A stretch of 27,303 bases of DNA from CAZTAR01 sp043813895 (GTDB lineage: Bacteria; Planctomycetota; Phycisphaerae; UBA1845; UTPLA1): positions 1-27,303 of the forward strand of contig JBDRKQ010000242.1 of NCBI GenBank assembly GCA_043813895.1, given 5' to 3'. The position numbers and the translations under genes were made by a program. The notes under the pieces were generated by a model. That model saw only the letters and a program-made list of their open reading frames with translations, was not told the origin of the DNA and did not search any database. Shown here in pieces: positions 9,801 to 17,596 of the stretch (position 1 is its first letter; each line of letters opens with the position of its first letter).

Positions 9801-11298
9801 CCTGACTCGGCGACATGATGGGCGAGCCGCTTGCCGGACTGAAGATGTTGTTCGTGGCCATCATCAGCACATGCGTTTCCGCTTGGGCCTCGATCGACAG
9901 CGGCAGGTGGACCGCCATCTGGTCCCCATCGAAGTCCGCGTTGAAACCCTTGCACACCAGGGGGTGGATTTTGATCGCGTTGCCCTCGACGAGGATAGGT
10001 TCGAACGCCTGTATGCCCATGCGGTGAAGCGTCGGTGCGCGATTCAATAGCACCGGGTGCTGGTAGATCACCTCTTCAAGGATATCCCAGATCTCCTGGT
10101 CGCGGCGTTCGAGCATCCGTTTGGCCGATTTGATGGTATCCGCCAGGCCGCGCTCCTTGAGCTTGCGAATGATGAACGGCTGGAAGAGTTCCAGGGCGAT
10201 CTTCTTGGGGAGACCACACTGGTGCAGCTTCAGCTCGGGCCCGACGACGATGACACTCCGCGCGGAGTAGTCCACGCGCTTACCGAGCAGGTTCTCGCGG
10301 AACCGACCCTGCTTGCCCTTGATCATGTCGGTCATGGACTTCAACGGGCGATTGGATGAACCGAGCACGGGCCTTCGGCACCGGCCGTTGTCGAAGAGGG
10401 CGTCCACCGCCTGCTGCAGCATCCGCTTCTCGTTCCGAATGATCACCTCGGGCGCATTCAAGTCAATCAGTTTCTTGAGCCTGTTGTTTCGATTGATGAT
10501 CCGGCGATAGAGGTCGTTCAGGTCGCTCGTCGCGAAATTGCCGCTCTCGAGCAGAACCAAAGGGCGCAGGTCCGGCGGGATTACCGGAATGACATCCATC
10601 ACCATCCATGTCGGATCGTTGGAACTGTGTCGCAGGCTCTCCACGATCTTCAGGCGTTTTGACAGGTCCTTGATTTTCTGCTTGCTGTTGGTCTTGGAGA
10701 TTGCGCTGCGGATTTCCTCGCCCAGCACGTCGAGATCCGGGCGCGTCGAGAGCGTCTGGAGCGCCTCTGCGCCGACCTGGGCATCGAACACATCGCCGTA
10801 CTTCTCTACGGCGGCACGGTATTCCTCCTCCGAGAGTACCTGTCGCTCCTTCAGAGGCGTATCGCCGGGATCGACCACGATGTAGTCCTGGAAATAGACC
10901 ACCTTCTCCATGTCGGAGGTCTTCACCCCCAGTAAGGTACCCAGACGCGACGGCATCGCCTTGAAGAACCAAATGTGCACGATCGGCGCAGCGAGATTGA
11001 TGTGTCCCATCCGCTTGCGGCGAACGCGACTGTGTGTCACCTTGACGCCGCAGCGATCGCAGATCATCCCCTTGTGCTTCGTGCCCTTGTACTTTCCGCA
11101 GAAGCACTCCCAGTCACGCTCGGGGCCGAAGATCCGCTCGCAGAAGAGACCATCCTTTTCCGCGCGATAGGTGCGGTAGTTGATCGTCTCGGGTTTGCGA
11201 ACTTCCCCGTAAGACCAGGAACGAATATCGTTCGGCGAAGCAAGCGACAGCTTCACGGAGCCGTAATCATTAACGCGATCGTAAATGCTCTCTACCAT
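6844..11298 (-). CDS. rpoC: DNA-directed RNA polymerase subunit beta'
   Basis: The product is the catalytic beta' subunit, about 1484 residues. The N-terminal zinc ribbon has Cys at about residues 65, 67, 80 and 83 (ECFCGKYKG...ICDRCG). The active-site motif NADFDGDQM at about 453-461 supplies the three Mg-binding aspartates. The second zinc site includes CESPTGICSRCYG, and the trigger-loop region GEPGTQLTMRTFHTGG is intact. The tail is rich in Ala, Glu, Pro and Ser and longer than in E. coli. The ATG at 11298 is preferred because AGAGG precedes it by 4 nt and MVESIYDRVNDYGSVK matches the family start. A GTG at 11340 would add 14 residues. The gene is separated from rpoB by an acetyltransferase gene. 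Confidence 0.97.
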   Translation of the reverse strand: MVESIYDRVNDYGSVKLSLASPNDIRSWSYGEVRKPETINYRTYRAEKDGLFCERIFGPERDWECFCGKYKGTKHKGMICDRCGVKVTHSRVRRKRMGHINLAAPIVHIWFFKAMPSRLGTLLGVKTSDMEKVVYFQDYIVVDPGDTPLKERQVLSEEEYRAAVEKYGDVFDAQVGAEALQTLSTRPDLDVLGEEIRSAISKTNSKQKIKDLSKRLKIVESLRHSSNDPTWMVMDVIPVIPPDLRPLVLLESGNFATSDLNDLYRRIINRNNRLKKLIDLNAPEVIIRNEKRMLQQAVDALFDNGRCRRPVLGSSNRPLKSMTDMIKGKQGRFRENLLGKRVDYSARSVIVVGPELKLHQCGLPKKIALELFQPFIIRKLKERGLADTIKSAKRMLERRDQEIWDILEEVIYQHPVLLNRAPTLHRMGIQAFEPILVEGNAIKIHPLVCKGFNADFDGDQMAVHLPLSIEAQAETHVLMMATNNIFSPASGSPIMSPSQDIVMGIFYLTCAYYTPREDSMMRSFAGPIEAMFAYELGKLDIHEPIRVRIHQDKIVEGQKEQRHPVPENGLVTTTVGRLIFNDMLPEGMPYYNYPLSQKGASRVIADCYAYLGRGATIDVLDHIKGLGFRWSTLAGLSFGLTDMRIPSAKKGIIDEAQKKVDRITKAFRQGAITDMERYNALIDIWVHVREAVTEAMMAELKDDYRDENTHYVERDEPGARRYLNPIYLMSDSGARGSVDQIRQLAGMRALMAKPSGEIIETPIKANFREGLSVLEYFSSTHGARKGLADTALKTADSGYLTRKLADVAQNVIINTNDCGTIKGVTKGVLYKGEEVDITLSESIIGRTARDTIRHIVSDEIIVKENDIITPAIARRIENTPAEGGLGLETIRVRSPLTCESPTGICSRCYGMDMATGQIVEQGLAVGIIAAQSIGEPGTQLTMRTFHTGGVASRSVIQSEIKCLSGGAAKYHNLNAVELDDPETGKGYLIVLKRNGELAIDDEKGRELERYKIPYGARLHIRDGEKVEPRTTITTWDPHLTPILAEAAGFIRLQDVVEGETVRLETEGQTSKHVVVEHRGDKNPQIIIEDAEGKILEYHYLPAKARIEVVEGDEVRAGWLLARRPRELSGVQDITGGLPRVTEIFEARKPKEPAVMAEITGTVEIRSDKRRGKMTIVVHPDSKDLDPREHHVPQDKHLLVHAGDRVQAGDPLCDGPLVPHDMLAIKGEESLQNYLLHEIQSVYRSQNVGINDKHIEVILCQMLRKVKVENPGDSQFLPNDVLDKFAFQAENERLARSVKISDAGDSDCSEGEIVLKEVLIAKNDSLDEENKAPAKGRRPKPATGATQLLGITKAALQSESFISAASFQETTKVLTEAALGSAMDHLRGLKENVILGHLIPAGTAFKPHASITVVHTGEPIEEEPSEVRMPSLSGEDVFTGGPAAGPLDLGAADSPVSAEATASDSAMAASPEADSPAAEVPGSGG

Positions 11299-11394
11299 AG
11301 GACCTCTATCCTCGTTATCGCGATCCTTCTCTCCCGACACCCTTCAAGGCACAACACCGGCCGCCCGGCAGGGGGCGTTGTCGACGCAGGCGTG

Positions 11395-11910
11395 CTATGG
11401 GCTTGGAGAGCCGCTTCCGGGCGGCTGCGCTTCTGCCGTCGTGTTGGCCGGGTACGTCGCCCGGACGTCCAGCGTCATGGGGACTATGCCGCCGGCTCGC
11501 TTGAAGCCGAGTTCCTCACAGAAATCCACCTCAGTGCCATAAGCGGCGGCATCGATGCGCTCGCAGCCCATCGCCGCCAGGGCCTGAATGACGCGGGAAG
11601 CCATTTCCTTCGCGATGCCAAACTGGTCGTGCTCAATCCGGCCGTCGATGTGGGTCACCGCGCCGGGACCCTGCCGGCCCGGGTCCAGCTTGCACTCGGT
11701 GAGATAGCCGCGAACGCCGTCGGCCACACCACGTGCGATCCCGATCAGCTTGCCGCTCATGTCTTCAGCCGTTACGAAGCAGACGGAGTTGTCCACCATT
11801 CTGGACAGCTTGTCCACGGACTGCGGCATGACACAACCCTGAGCGTCGTAGAACGCCTTCAACTCGTTGACGTCCACTTTGTCCACTACTTTAAATGTGA
11901 TGTCACCCAT
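11395..11910 (-). CDS. GNAT-family N-acetyltransferase-like protein between rpoB and rpoC
   Basis: This is a 171-residue protein with a GNAT-like layout. An N-terminal helix (VDVNELKAFYDAQG) leads to strands around VCFVTAEDMSGKLIGIARGVADG. A helix after a degenerate motif A follows (EHDQFGIAKEMASRVIQALAAMG), and the C-terminal segment FCEELGFKRAGGIVPMTLD matches the FYxxxGF end of many acetyltransferases. The acetyl-CoA loop keeps G-x-A but has Asp where Arg or Gln is usual, so activity is uncertain. The frame opens at 11976, but the ATG at 11910 has GAGGAG 9 nt upstream. It lies 76 bp after rpoB and 96 bp before rpoC on the same strand, so it is almost certainly co-transcribed with polymerase. 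The substrate is unknown. Confidence 0.75.
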   Translation of the reverse strand: MGDITFKVVDKVDVNELKAFYDAQGCVMPQSVDKLSRMVDNSVCFVTAEDMSGKLIGIARGVADGVRGYLTECKLDPGRQGPGAVTHIDGRIEHDQFGIAKEMASRVIQALAAMGCERIDAAAYGTEVDFCEELGFKRAGGIVPMTLDVRATYPANTTAEAQPPGSGSPSP

Positions 11911-11986
11911 GACGAGGGTCTCCTCGAATGCCAGTGCAAGGGCCGACAACGGCGTCAATACCTCCCGGTGGCTCACGCGTCGGAGG

Positions 11987-14900
11987 TCAAATCAGCCGGC
12001 CCTTTTCCAGTTGGATGTTCATCCCCAGCCCACGTATTTCATTGCAGAGAACGTCGAATGAAACCGGCGTTCCAGCCTCGAGTGTGTTCTCACCCTTGAC
12101 CATCGATTCGTAAATCTTCGTTCGTCCTTCCACGTCGTCGGACTTGACCGTGAGGAGCTCTTGGAGGACGTATGCGGAGCCATAGGCCTCCAAGCCCCAG
12201 ACTTCCATCTCACCGAACCGTTGACCGCCGGTCCGGGCCTTGCCTCCCAGGGGCTGCTGCGTAATCAAGGAGTACGGCCCCGTCGAACGCGCGTGAATCT
12301 TGTCATCTACGAGATGGTGCAGTTTCATCATATAGATATAGCCGACTGCAACGGCCTGATCGAACGGTTCACCCGTGCGGCCATCGTGGATACGCATCTT
12401 GCCGCCGTACGGCATCTCACAGAGCAGGAGATCATCCCGGTCGGCCCGCGCGATCACCTCCGGGTCGCCGGCAATCCTGGCCACCTCACGATTCGCTTCC
12501 TCCACCGCGGCGTGCAACTCCGCTTCGCGACAGCCGTCAAACACGGGCGTCACCGCCTGGAAACCGAGTATCTTCGCCGCCCAACCCAGATGCGTTTCGA
12601 GGACTTGTCCAACGTTCATACGCGACGGCACGCCGAGCGGATTCAGCAGGATGTCCACGGGAGTGCCGTCCTCCAAAAACGGCATATCCTCCTCGGGGAG
12701 GATCTTCGCAATCACGCCCTTGTTTCCGTGCCGGCCAGCCATTTTGTCCCCCACAGACAGCGAGCGCTTCGTCGCAATGTAAACCTTAACCATCTCCAAC
12801 ACGCCCGACGGCAACTCGTCGCCCCGCTTGAGCTGCGAGGCTTTCCGTTCACGCTCCTCGATCAGTTCGATGATCCGCGGCCAGAAGCGATCGTAGGTCG
12901 GCTGACACTCCTTCCGCTGGGCAGCGGGCTTGATCCAGTCGAGATTGAACCGCCAATCGAGAGGAGCCCCGTCCTTCTCTTGAACAACGATCTGTTCCAT
13001 AACGACTTCTTCCAGATCGCTTCGGCCGAGAACCTGCTTGGTGTTCGGATCAACCAACTGCTGGCCGATTGCCTCCTCCATCTCGTGGATCATCTGGCGA
13101 AAGATCGCGATCGTCCGCTTGTTGACCTCACTGCGGTATCGTCGGACTCGTTGCTGCAAGTCCCGCTTTTGGTCCTCCGTCATGTGTGTTCGCCGGCTGA
13201 ACCGTTTTGTGTCGATCACGATGCCAGATATCCCGCTGGGCACCTCCAGGGAGTCGTTCTTCACATCCTCGCCGGCCCGGCCGAAAATCGCGTGCAAGAG
13301 CTTCTCCTCGGGGCTCAGCTCGCTCTTGCTCTTCGGCGAGACCTTGCCCACGAGGATATCGCCCGGCCCAACCTCCGTTCCGACGCAAACGATTCCGTTC
13401 TCGTCGAGGTTGCGCAGCGCGCGCTCCGAAACATTCGGAATGTCTCGCGTGAACTCCTCGCGCCCAAGCTTGGTCTCCCGAATCTCGATGTCGTGCTCTT
13501 CGATGTGGATGCTGGTAAAAGTATCGTTCTTCACCAACCTCTCGGAGATCAGAATGGCGTCCTCGAAGTTGTACCCGTCGTAAGTCATGAATCCGACAAG
13601 CACGTTGCGCCCGAGTGACAACTCGCCGTTCCGGCAAGCTGGACCATCCGCGATAACCTGCCCCTGTTTGACGGCCTGGCCGATCCGCACGATGGGAACC
13701 TGGTTCAAACAGGTCCGCTCGTTGAGCCCCTGGAATTTCCGCAACACGTGCTCATCCGTGTTGTCGATCACAATGCGATCCCCGTCCACGTACGTTACGA
13801 CACCGTCTTTCTCCGCGCGGATCACCATTCCGCTGTTGTCGGCGACGATTCGCTCCATGCCCGTTGCAACAACCGGCGGTTCCGTGATTAGCAGCGGCAC
13901 CGCCTGCCGCTGCATGTTGGAACCCATCAGAGCCCGGTTGGCGTCATCGTGCTCCAGGAACGGGATCAAAGAGGCGGAGACGCCGACCGTCTGCTTCGGA
14001 GAGATATCCACGTATTCGACTTCGGCACCGCTTACGCTCGCGAGATCACCCCGCACGCGGGCCATGAGATTGTCCCCGGATACCTGATGGCTCTCCCTAT
14101 TGACCACGTCCGGCGGAGCCAGCACTGTCTTCATCTCCTCGTCAGCCCGCAGGTACGCGACATCTCCATTAACCCGGCCGTGCTTGTCCACGCGACGGTA
14201 CGGCGTGATCAAGAAGCCGTATTCATCCACAGTTGAGTAGATACTCAATGAGGCGATGAGACCGATGTTGGTTCCCTCGGGCGTCTCGATCGGACAAATC
14301 CGCCCGTAGTGGCTGATGTGAACGTCGCGCACCTCAAACCCGGCGCGTTTCCGATTCAGCCCTCCCGGACCGAGGGCCGAGAGACGCCGCTCGTGCGTCA
14401 ACTGGCTCAGGGGATTCGTCTGATCCACAACCTGGGACAACTCGCCCCGGCCGAAGAAGAACTCGATCGCACCAGAAACCGCCTTCGAGTTGATCAGCTC
14501 TGCGATCTTCCCAAGTTGATCGGGGTCCTTCATGCTCATCCGCTCCTGGACCGTTCGGCGGAGCTTCAGGAATCCCTTGCGGACTTCGTCGCAGGCCAGT
14601 TCATCGATGGTTCGCAGGCGACGGTTACCCAGGTGGTCGATATCATCCTCTGTCACGATGACGCGCGTCTGTTGCCAGGCATACTCGTGGACGTTTCCGA
14701 CCGAGAGAGCACTCGCCTCGCCATCGGATTCGGCCAACCGCAGGACTGCGTCGTAGTCTTCGAAGACGATGTTCCGGGCAGAGCTGCCGAAAAGCCCCTT
14801 CCACTCGGCGGACATCGACGCCAACTGATCAGCGGCCAGCTTGCGCGACTCGCTCTCGTTGAAGACATAAATCAAGCCGGGCAGCGGATGGCAGTTCATG

Positions 14901-16468
14901 AAGTCCAGCTGTGCGAATGCCGAATCGCGCGACGGCTCTTCCGCCACATAGGCGAGAATCGCCTCCAGTATCCGAGTGGCGCGTGTCCGGACGACCGCTA
15001 CGACGTAATCCCTCGACGCCTTGAGGATATCCGCCTGTCGGTCGCTTGCCGATCGGCCCAATAAGTGCCGCATGCCGTCCAGATCAAGCGAGGAAGCTGG
15101 AATCCACTCCGTCGGAGCGTCGCACAACGAACGAAGCTGGCGTTCCAACTCCTTGACCACACTCAGAGGCAGCAGCTTCTTCCGACCCTCCCGGATCGCA
15201 TCCAACTCGCCAAGCAAGACTTGTGTCTTTGCGTCAACCAGTTCTTTCCCGGCGGCGAGATAACCGCTCAGTTGTTCGCGCAACTGCCGCGTCCACTGCA
15301 GGACACACAGCTCGAACGGAACACGAAGCGGAACCGAGAAGCCGACTCGCTCCTGACCGCGCAGGTCCAAAAGGTACTTCAGACAGGCGACGAAGTCCGA
15401 CACGGTCAACGTGTTCAACATCGTCGGAATCGACAAGCCGAACTTCCGGTTGATGCGGAACCGACCGACTTTCCCGAGTCGATATCGGTTCTGGTCGTAG
15501 AATTTCTCGTGGAACAGCTTGACCGCCCTGTCCAACTGCGCGGGGTTTCCCGGACGAAGGCTCCGGTAAATGCGCATCAAGGCGTCCTCGTGTGTGCGAC
15601 AGTTGTCCTCCGCGAGTGTATTGAGAATCAGCGGATCGATCAGATTGTCGATGACCTCGATCTGCTTGGCTCCGCTCCCCTGGATACGGCCCAGGGCATC
15701 CCCGATCTGACAGCCTGCCCGCACCAACGGCTCCGCCGTCTCCTGCTCATCCCCCCAAACATCCGTCACGACGTACATGTCCGGCTTCAGGCTGCCGGTA
15801 CGCACCGTCTTGGTCTTGTAGAACTGACGGATAATGGCGGTGTCGGTGCCGAAGGCGGGATCCATCGCGCGCAGGAAGCAGGTGGCCGGAATCTTGCTCG
15901 ATTGATCGATGCGAACAGCAAGCACGTCCTTCCGGGTGATGTTGACCTCGATCCAACTTCCCCGCTCCGGGATGATCCTGCACGCATGCAGCGGCCGATC
16001 CGCCGAGAGCGTCTCCTTGATAAAATCGACGCCGGGGGAACGATGAAGCTGAGAGACGATGACGCGCTCTGCTCCGTTCACAATGAACTCGCCGCCACCG
16101 ATCATGATCGGCAGCTCGCCAAGGTAGATGCTCTCCTCGGTGATCTCGTCCTTGTCCCGCCGATGAAGGCGACACCGAATCCGCAGGGGCATCCCGTACG
16201 ACAATCGCAATTGCCGGCACTCGTCCGGCGTGTACCGCGGCTTTCCCAGCGAGAAGTCCAGGTACTCGAGCGTGATGTTCTCGTCGTAGCTCGTAATCGG
16301 AAAGATCTCCCGAAGAAGGCCCTCCAATCCCGTAGGTGTTCGCTCACTCGCAGCGACCTCGGCCTGCAGGAATCGCTTGTACGAGCCAATCTGAATCTCG
16401 ATCAGATTCGGAATGGGCATCGCTTCTCCCAACTTGCCGAAACCGCGAATCTCCTTGCTGACAATCAT
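11987..16468 (-). CDS. rpoB: DNA-directed RNA polymerase subunit beta with large lineage-specific insertion
   Basis: The product is the beta subunit, 1493 residues, clearly longer than most RpoB. Conserved parts include LHRSPGVDF, the rifampicin region LSQVVDQTNPLSQLTHERRLSALGPGG (D516, H526, R529 and S531 equivalents kept; F514 and M515 equivalents are Val), and the C-terminal GGQRFGEMEVWGLEAYG. About 235 residues (roughly 372-607) lie between SDFVACLKYLLDLR and DDIDHLGNRRLRT, where other bacteria have about 7. The ATG at 16468 has GAGAGG 6 nt upstream; an adjacent GTG at 16471 would add one residue. No rplJ/rplL gene precedes it; the upstream region is divergent. Confidence 0.97.
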   Translation of the reverse strand: MIVSKEIRGFGKLGEAMPIPNLIEIQIGSYKRFLQAEVAASERTPTGLEGLLREIFPITSYDENITLEYLDFSLGKPRYTPDECRQLRLSYGMPLRIRCRLHRRDKDEITEESIYLGELPIMIGGGEFIVNGAERVIVSQLHRSPGVDFIKETLSADRPLHACRIIPERGSWIEVNITRKDVLAVRIDQSSKIPATCFLRAMDPAFGTDTAIIRQFYKTKTVRTGSLKPDMYVVTDVWGDEQETAEPLVRAGCQIGDALGRIQGSGAKQIEVIDNLIDPLILNTLAEDNCRTHEDALMRIYRSLRPGNPAQLDRAVKLFHEKFYDQNRYRLGKVGRFRINRKFGLSIPTMLNTLTVSDFVACLKYLLDLRGQERVGFSVPLRVPFELCVLQWTRQLREQLSGYLAAGKELVDAKTQVLLGELDAIREGRKKLLPLSVVKELERQLRSLCDAPTEWIPASSLDLDGMRHLLGRSASDRQADILKASRDYVVAVVRTRATRILEAILAYVAEEPSRDSAFAQLDFMNCHPLPGLIYVFNESESRKLAADQLASMSAEWKGLFGSSARNIVFEDYDAVLRLAESDGEASALSVGNVHEYAWQQTRVIVTEDDIDHLGNRRLRTIDELACDEVRKGFLKLRRTVQERMSMKDPDQLGKIAELINSKAVSGAIEFFFGRGELSQVVDQTNPLSQLTHERRLSALGPGGLNRKRAGFEVRDVHISHYGRICPIETPEGTNIGLIASLSIYSTVDEYGFLITPYRRVDKHGRVNGDVAYLRADEEMKTVLAPPDVVNRESHQVSGDNLMARVRGDLASVSGAEVEYVDISPKQTVGVSASLIPFLEHDDANRALMGSNMQRQAVPLLITEPPVVATGMERIVADNSGMVIRAEKDGVVTYVDGDRIVIDNTDEHVLRKFQGLNERTCLNQVPIVRIGQAVKQGQVIADGPACRNGELSLGRNVLVGFMTYDGYNFEDAILISERLVKNDTFTSIHIEEHDIEIRETKLGREEFTRDIPNVSERALRNLDENGIVCVGTEVGPGDILVGKVSPKSKSELSPEEKLLHAIFGRAGEDVKNDSLEVPSGISGIVIDTKRFSRRTHMTEDQKRDLQQRVRRYRSEVNKRTIAIFRQMIHEMEEAIGQQLVDPNTKQVLGRSDLEEVVMEQIVVQEKDGAPLDWRFNLDWIKPAAQRKECQPTYDRFWPRIIELIEERERKASQLKRGDELPSGVLEMVKVYIATKRSLSVGDKMAGRHGNKGVIAKILPEEDMPFLEDGTPVDILLNPLGVPSRMNVGQVLETHLGWAAKILGFQAVTPVFDGCREAELHAAVEEANREVARIAGDPEVIARADRDDLLLCEMPYGGKMRIHDGRTGEPFDQAVAVGYIYMMKLHHLVDDKIHARSTGPYSLITQQPLGGKARTGGQRFGEMEVWGLEAYGSAYVLQELLTVKSDDVEGRTKIYESMVKGENTLEAGTPVSFDVLCNEIRGLGMNIQLEKGRLI

Positions 16469-17054
16469 CACGTCCCTCTCAGACCGTCATGACCGGGTGG
16501 CTAAATGACGAACAGGTGCCATATCTGTGGCACACCTGGCCGCTGAACGCACACACAACGGCGTACCCTCATCCTCGGCGCGCACCTAGACCACTCGGAG
16601 AAGTGACCCATGACACGGATGGCCGTGCCGTCGTGGTGTGCCTCGAAGCAAAACCCGATCGATGCACCCGCTGAACAATATGTTGCCGAACGATTACCAG
16701 GGGACTGCCGCCTGCAGAGGCCATCTCTTCTATCGCCGACCAGTCCCACCTGATCGAGCCATTGCCGCCCCTGCGGCGGACAAACCCTGCAGTTTAGTCG
16801 CGTTCCGTTCGAACGCCAGCAAAAAAAACCGTGAATCGCGTTTTAGGATTCCTCTGGGGAGCCAAAAGAGACCACCGGGTCCGATACTCCTGTGTGCCGG
16901 CGTTCCGCGCCTGCAATGCGGATCTCCCACAAGTCCGGATGCGGCTTGCACTACCCCAAACGCGGTTTGGTGCAGGAGACCCAGCACGATAAGGTAGTGC
17001 TGACAGCCCGCCCTTCAGCGGAGACGTCTCGGCTTCTCGCCAAGGGATACGAAG
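16469..17054. other. 586-bp divergent intergenic region upstream of rpoB
   Basis: No convincing gene is found. The region must hold the rpoB promoter (minus) and the promoter of the pyrophosphohydrolase gene (plus), but no reliable -35/-10 pair stands out. Visible structures are an imperfect hairpin at 16513-16538, a CACGG/CCGTG hairpin at 16614-16627, the palindrome CGTTCGAACG followed closely by an A8 run (16821-16828), CCAAAC-GCG-GTTTGG at 16956-16970, CAGCAC/GTGCTG at 16982-17002, and the palindrome GAGACGTCTC at 17021-17030. The last three fall in the leader of the plus-strand gene. Confidence 0.5.
16513..16538 (-). promoter_or_regulatory. Hairpin in the rpoB leader
   Basis: GTGCCA (16516-16521) pairs with TGGCAC (16528-16533) around TATCTG. 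After a 2-nt bulge, CAG (16513-16515) pairs with CTG (16536-16538). It lies about 45 nt upstream of the rpoB start codon, in the expected 5' leader. It could attenuate or autoregulate rpoB translation, but only the fold and the location support this. Confidence 0.35.
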
Positions 17055-17432
17055 ATGACTCACGAACAGCAGCTGGTACGAGCCTTTCACCAGCGATTCC
17101 TCGGGGATAATCGCGACACACCGGGGCTTCCGGAGGACGACCTCGTTCGTACTCGATGCAGGCTTCTTGCAGAAGAGACCGACGAGTTCATCAGCGCGGC
17201 CAAACGACTCGACATTGTCGCGATGACGGATGCCATCGCCGACATCCTCTACGTCGTGCTCGGAACGGCGAACGTGATGGGCATCGACCTCGAGCCCGTT
17301 TTCAGGGAAGTGCACCGCTCGAACATGAGCAAGGTCCCGCCCAGTCCCGATAGCTGCAAGCCCTTGAAGGGGCCCGGTTTCTCTCCCCCGGACATCCGAG
17401 GTTTGCTGATTCGTCAGGGATGGAAACCGTAA
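17055..17432 (+). CDS. MazG/PRA-PH-like all-alpha NTP pyrophosphohydrolase
   Basis: This is a 125-residue protein of the all-alpha pyrophosphohydrolase superfamily, which cleaves nucleotides or phosphoribosyl-ATP between the alpha and beta phosphates. The metal-binding pattern is E40-E41-xx-E44 in LLAEETDEF, followed by D59-AIA-D63 in MTDAIADILYVVLGTA. Then comes the conserved FREVHRSNMSKV segment typical of the PRA-PH-like branch. The expected helices and size fit. The ATG has AAGGG 8 nt upstream. It is transcribed away from rpoB and converges on the histidine kinase gene. A housecleaning role (removal of non-canonical nucleotides) is plausible, but the substrate cannot be assigned. Confidence 0.85.
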   Translation: MTHEQQLVRAFHQRFLGDNRDTPGLPEDDLVRTRCRLLAEETDEFISAAKRLDIVAMTDAIADILYVVLGTANVMGIDLEPVFREVHRSNMSKVPPSPDSCKPLKGPGFSPPDIRGLLIRQGWKP

Positions 17433-17500
17433 GACTCTGGCGGCGCTTGGTGAAAGGGCGAACAGCGGCCCAGAACCTGCGTTTTCAATCTTGAAGACGA

Positions 17501-17515
17501 CCGGCGAGACGCCGG
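17501..17515. terminator. Hairpin between convergent genes (possible bidirectional terminator or small repeat)
   Basis: CCGGCG (17501-17506) and CGCCGG (17510-17515) form a perfect 6-bp stem with an AGA loop in the gap between the convergent pyrophosphohydrolase and kinase genes. No good U-tract follows on either strand (the minus side gives TCGTCTTC). It also resembles the 6290-6310 hairpin in being followed by CGCTGCCG, so it may be a dispersed repeat placed between genes. Confidence 0.4.
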
Positions 17516-17596
17516 CGCTGCCGCGTTGGCTCCGATGGCCACGTGATGACGCGGGCCCCACGGCCTGCATCAGTGCTACCAGAACTATCCGACCGA

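Noticed and set aside
8185..10050. Long plus-strand ORF of 621 codons opposite rpoC (also 15065-16492 opposite rpoB and 4111-5277 opposite groEL)
   Set aside because: They are antisense to highly conserved genes, have no ribosome sites or recognisable motifs, and are expected by-products of strong GC3 codon bias.
16850..16975. Possible tRNA in the rpoB upstream region
   Set aside because: Short stems occur, but there is no TTCRANY T-loop and no complete cloverleaf on either strand.
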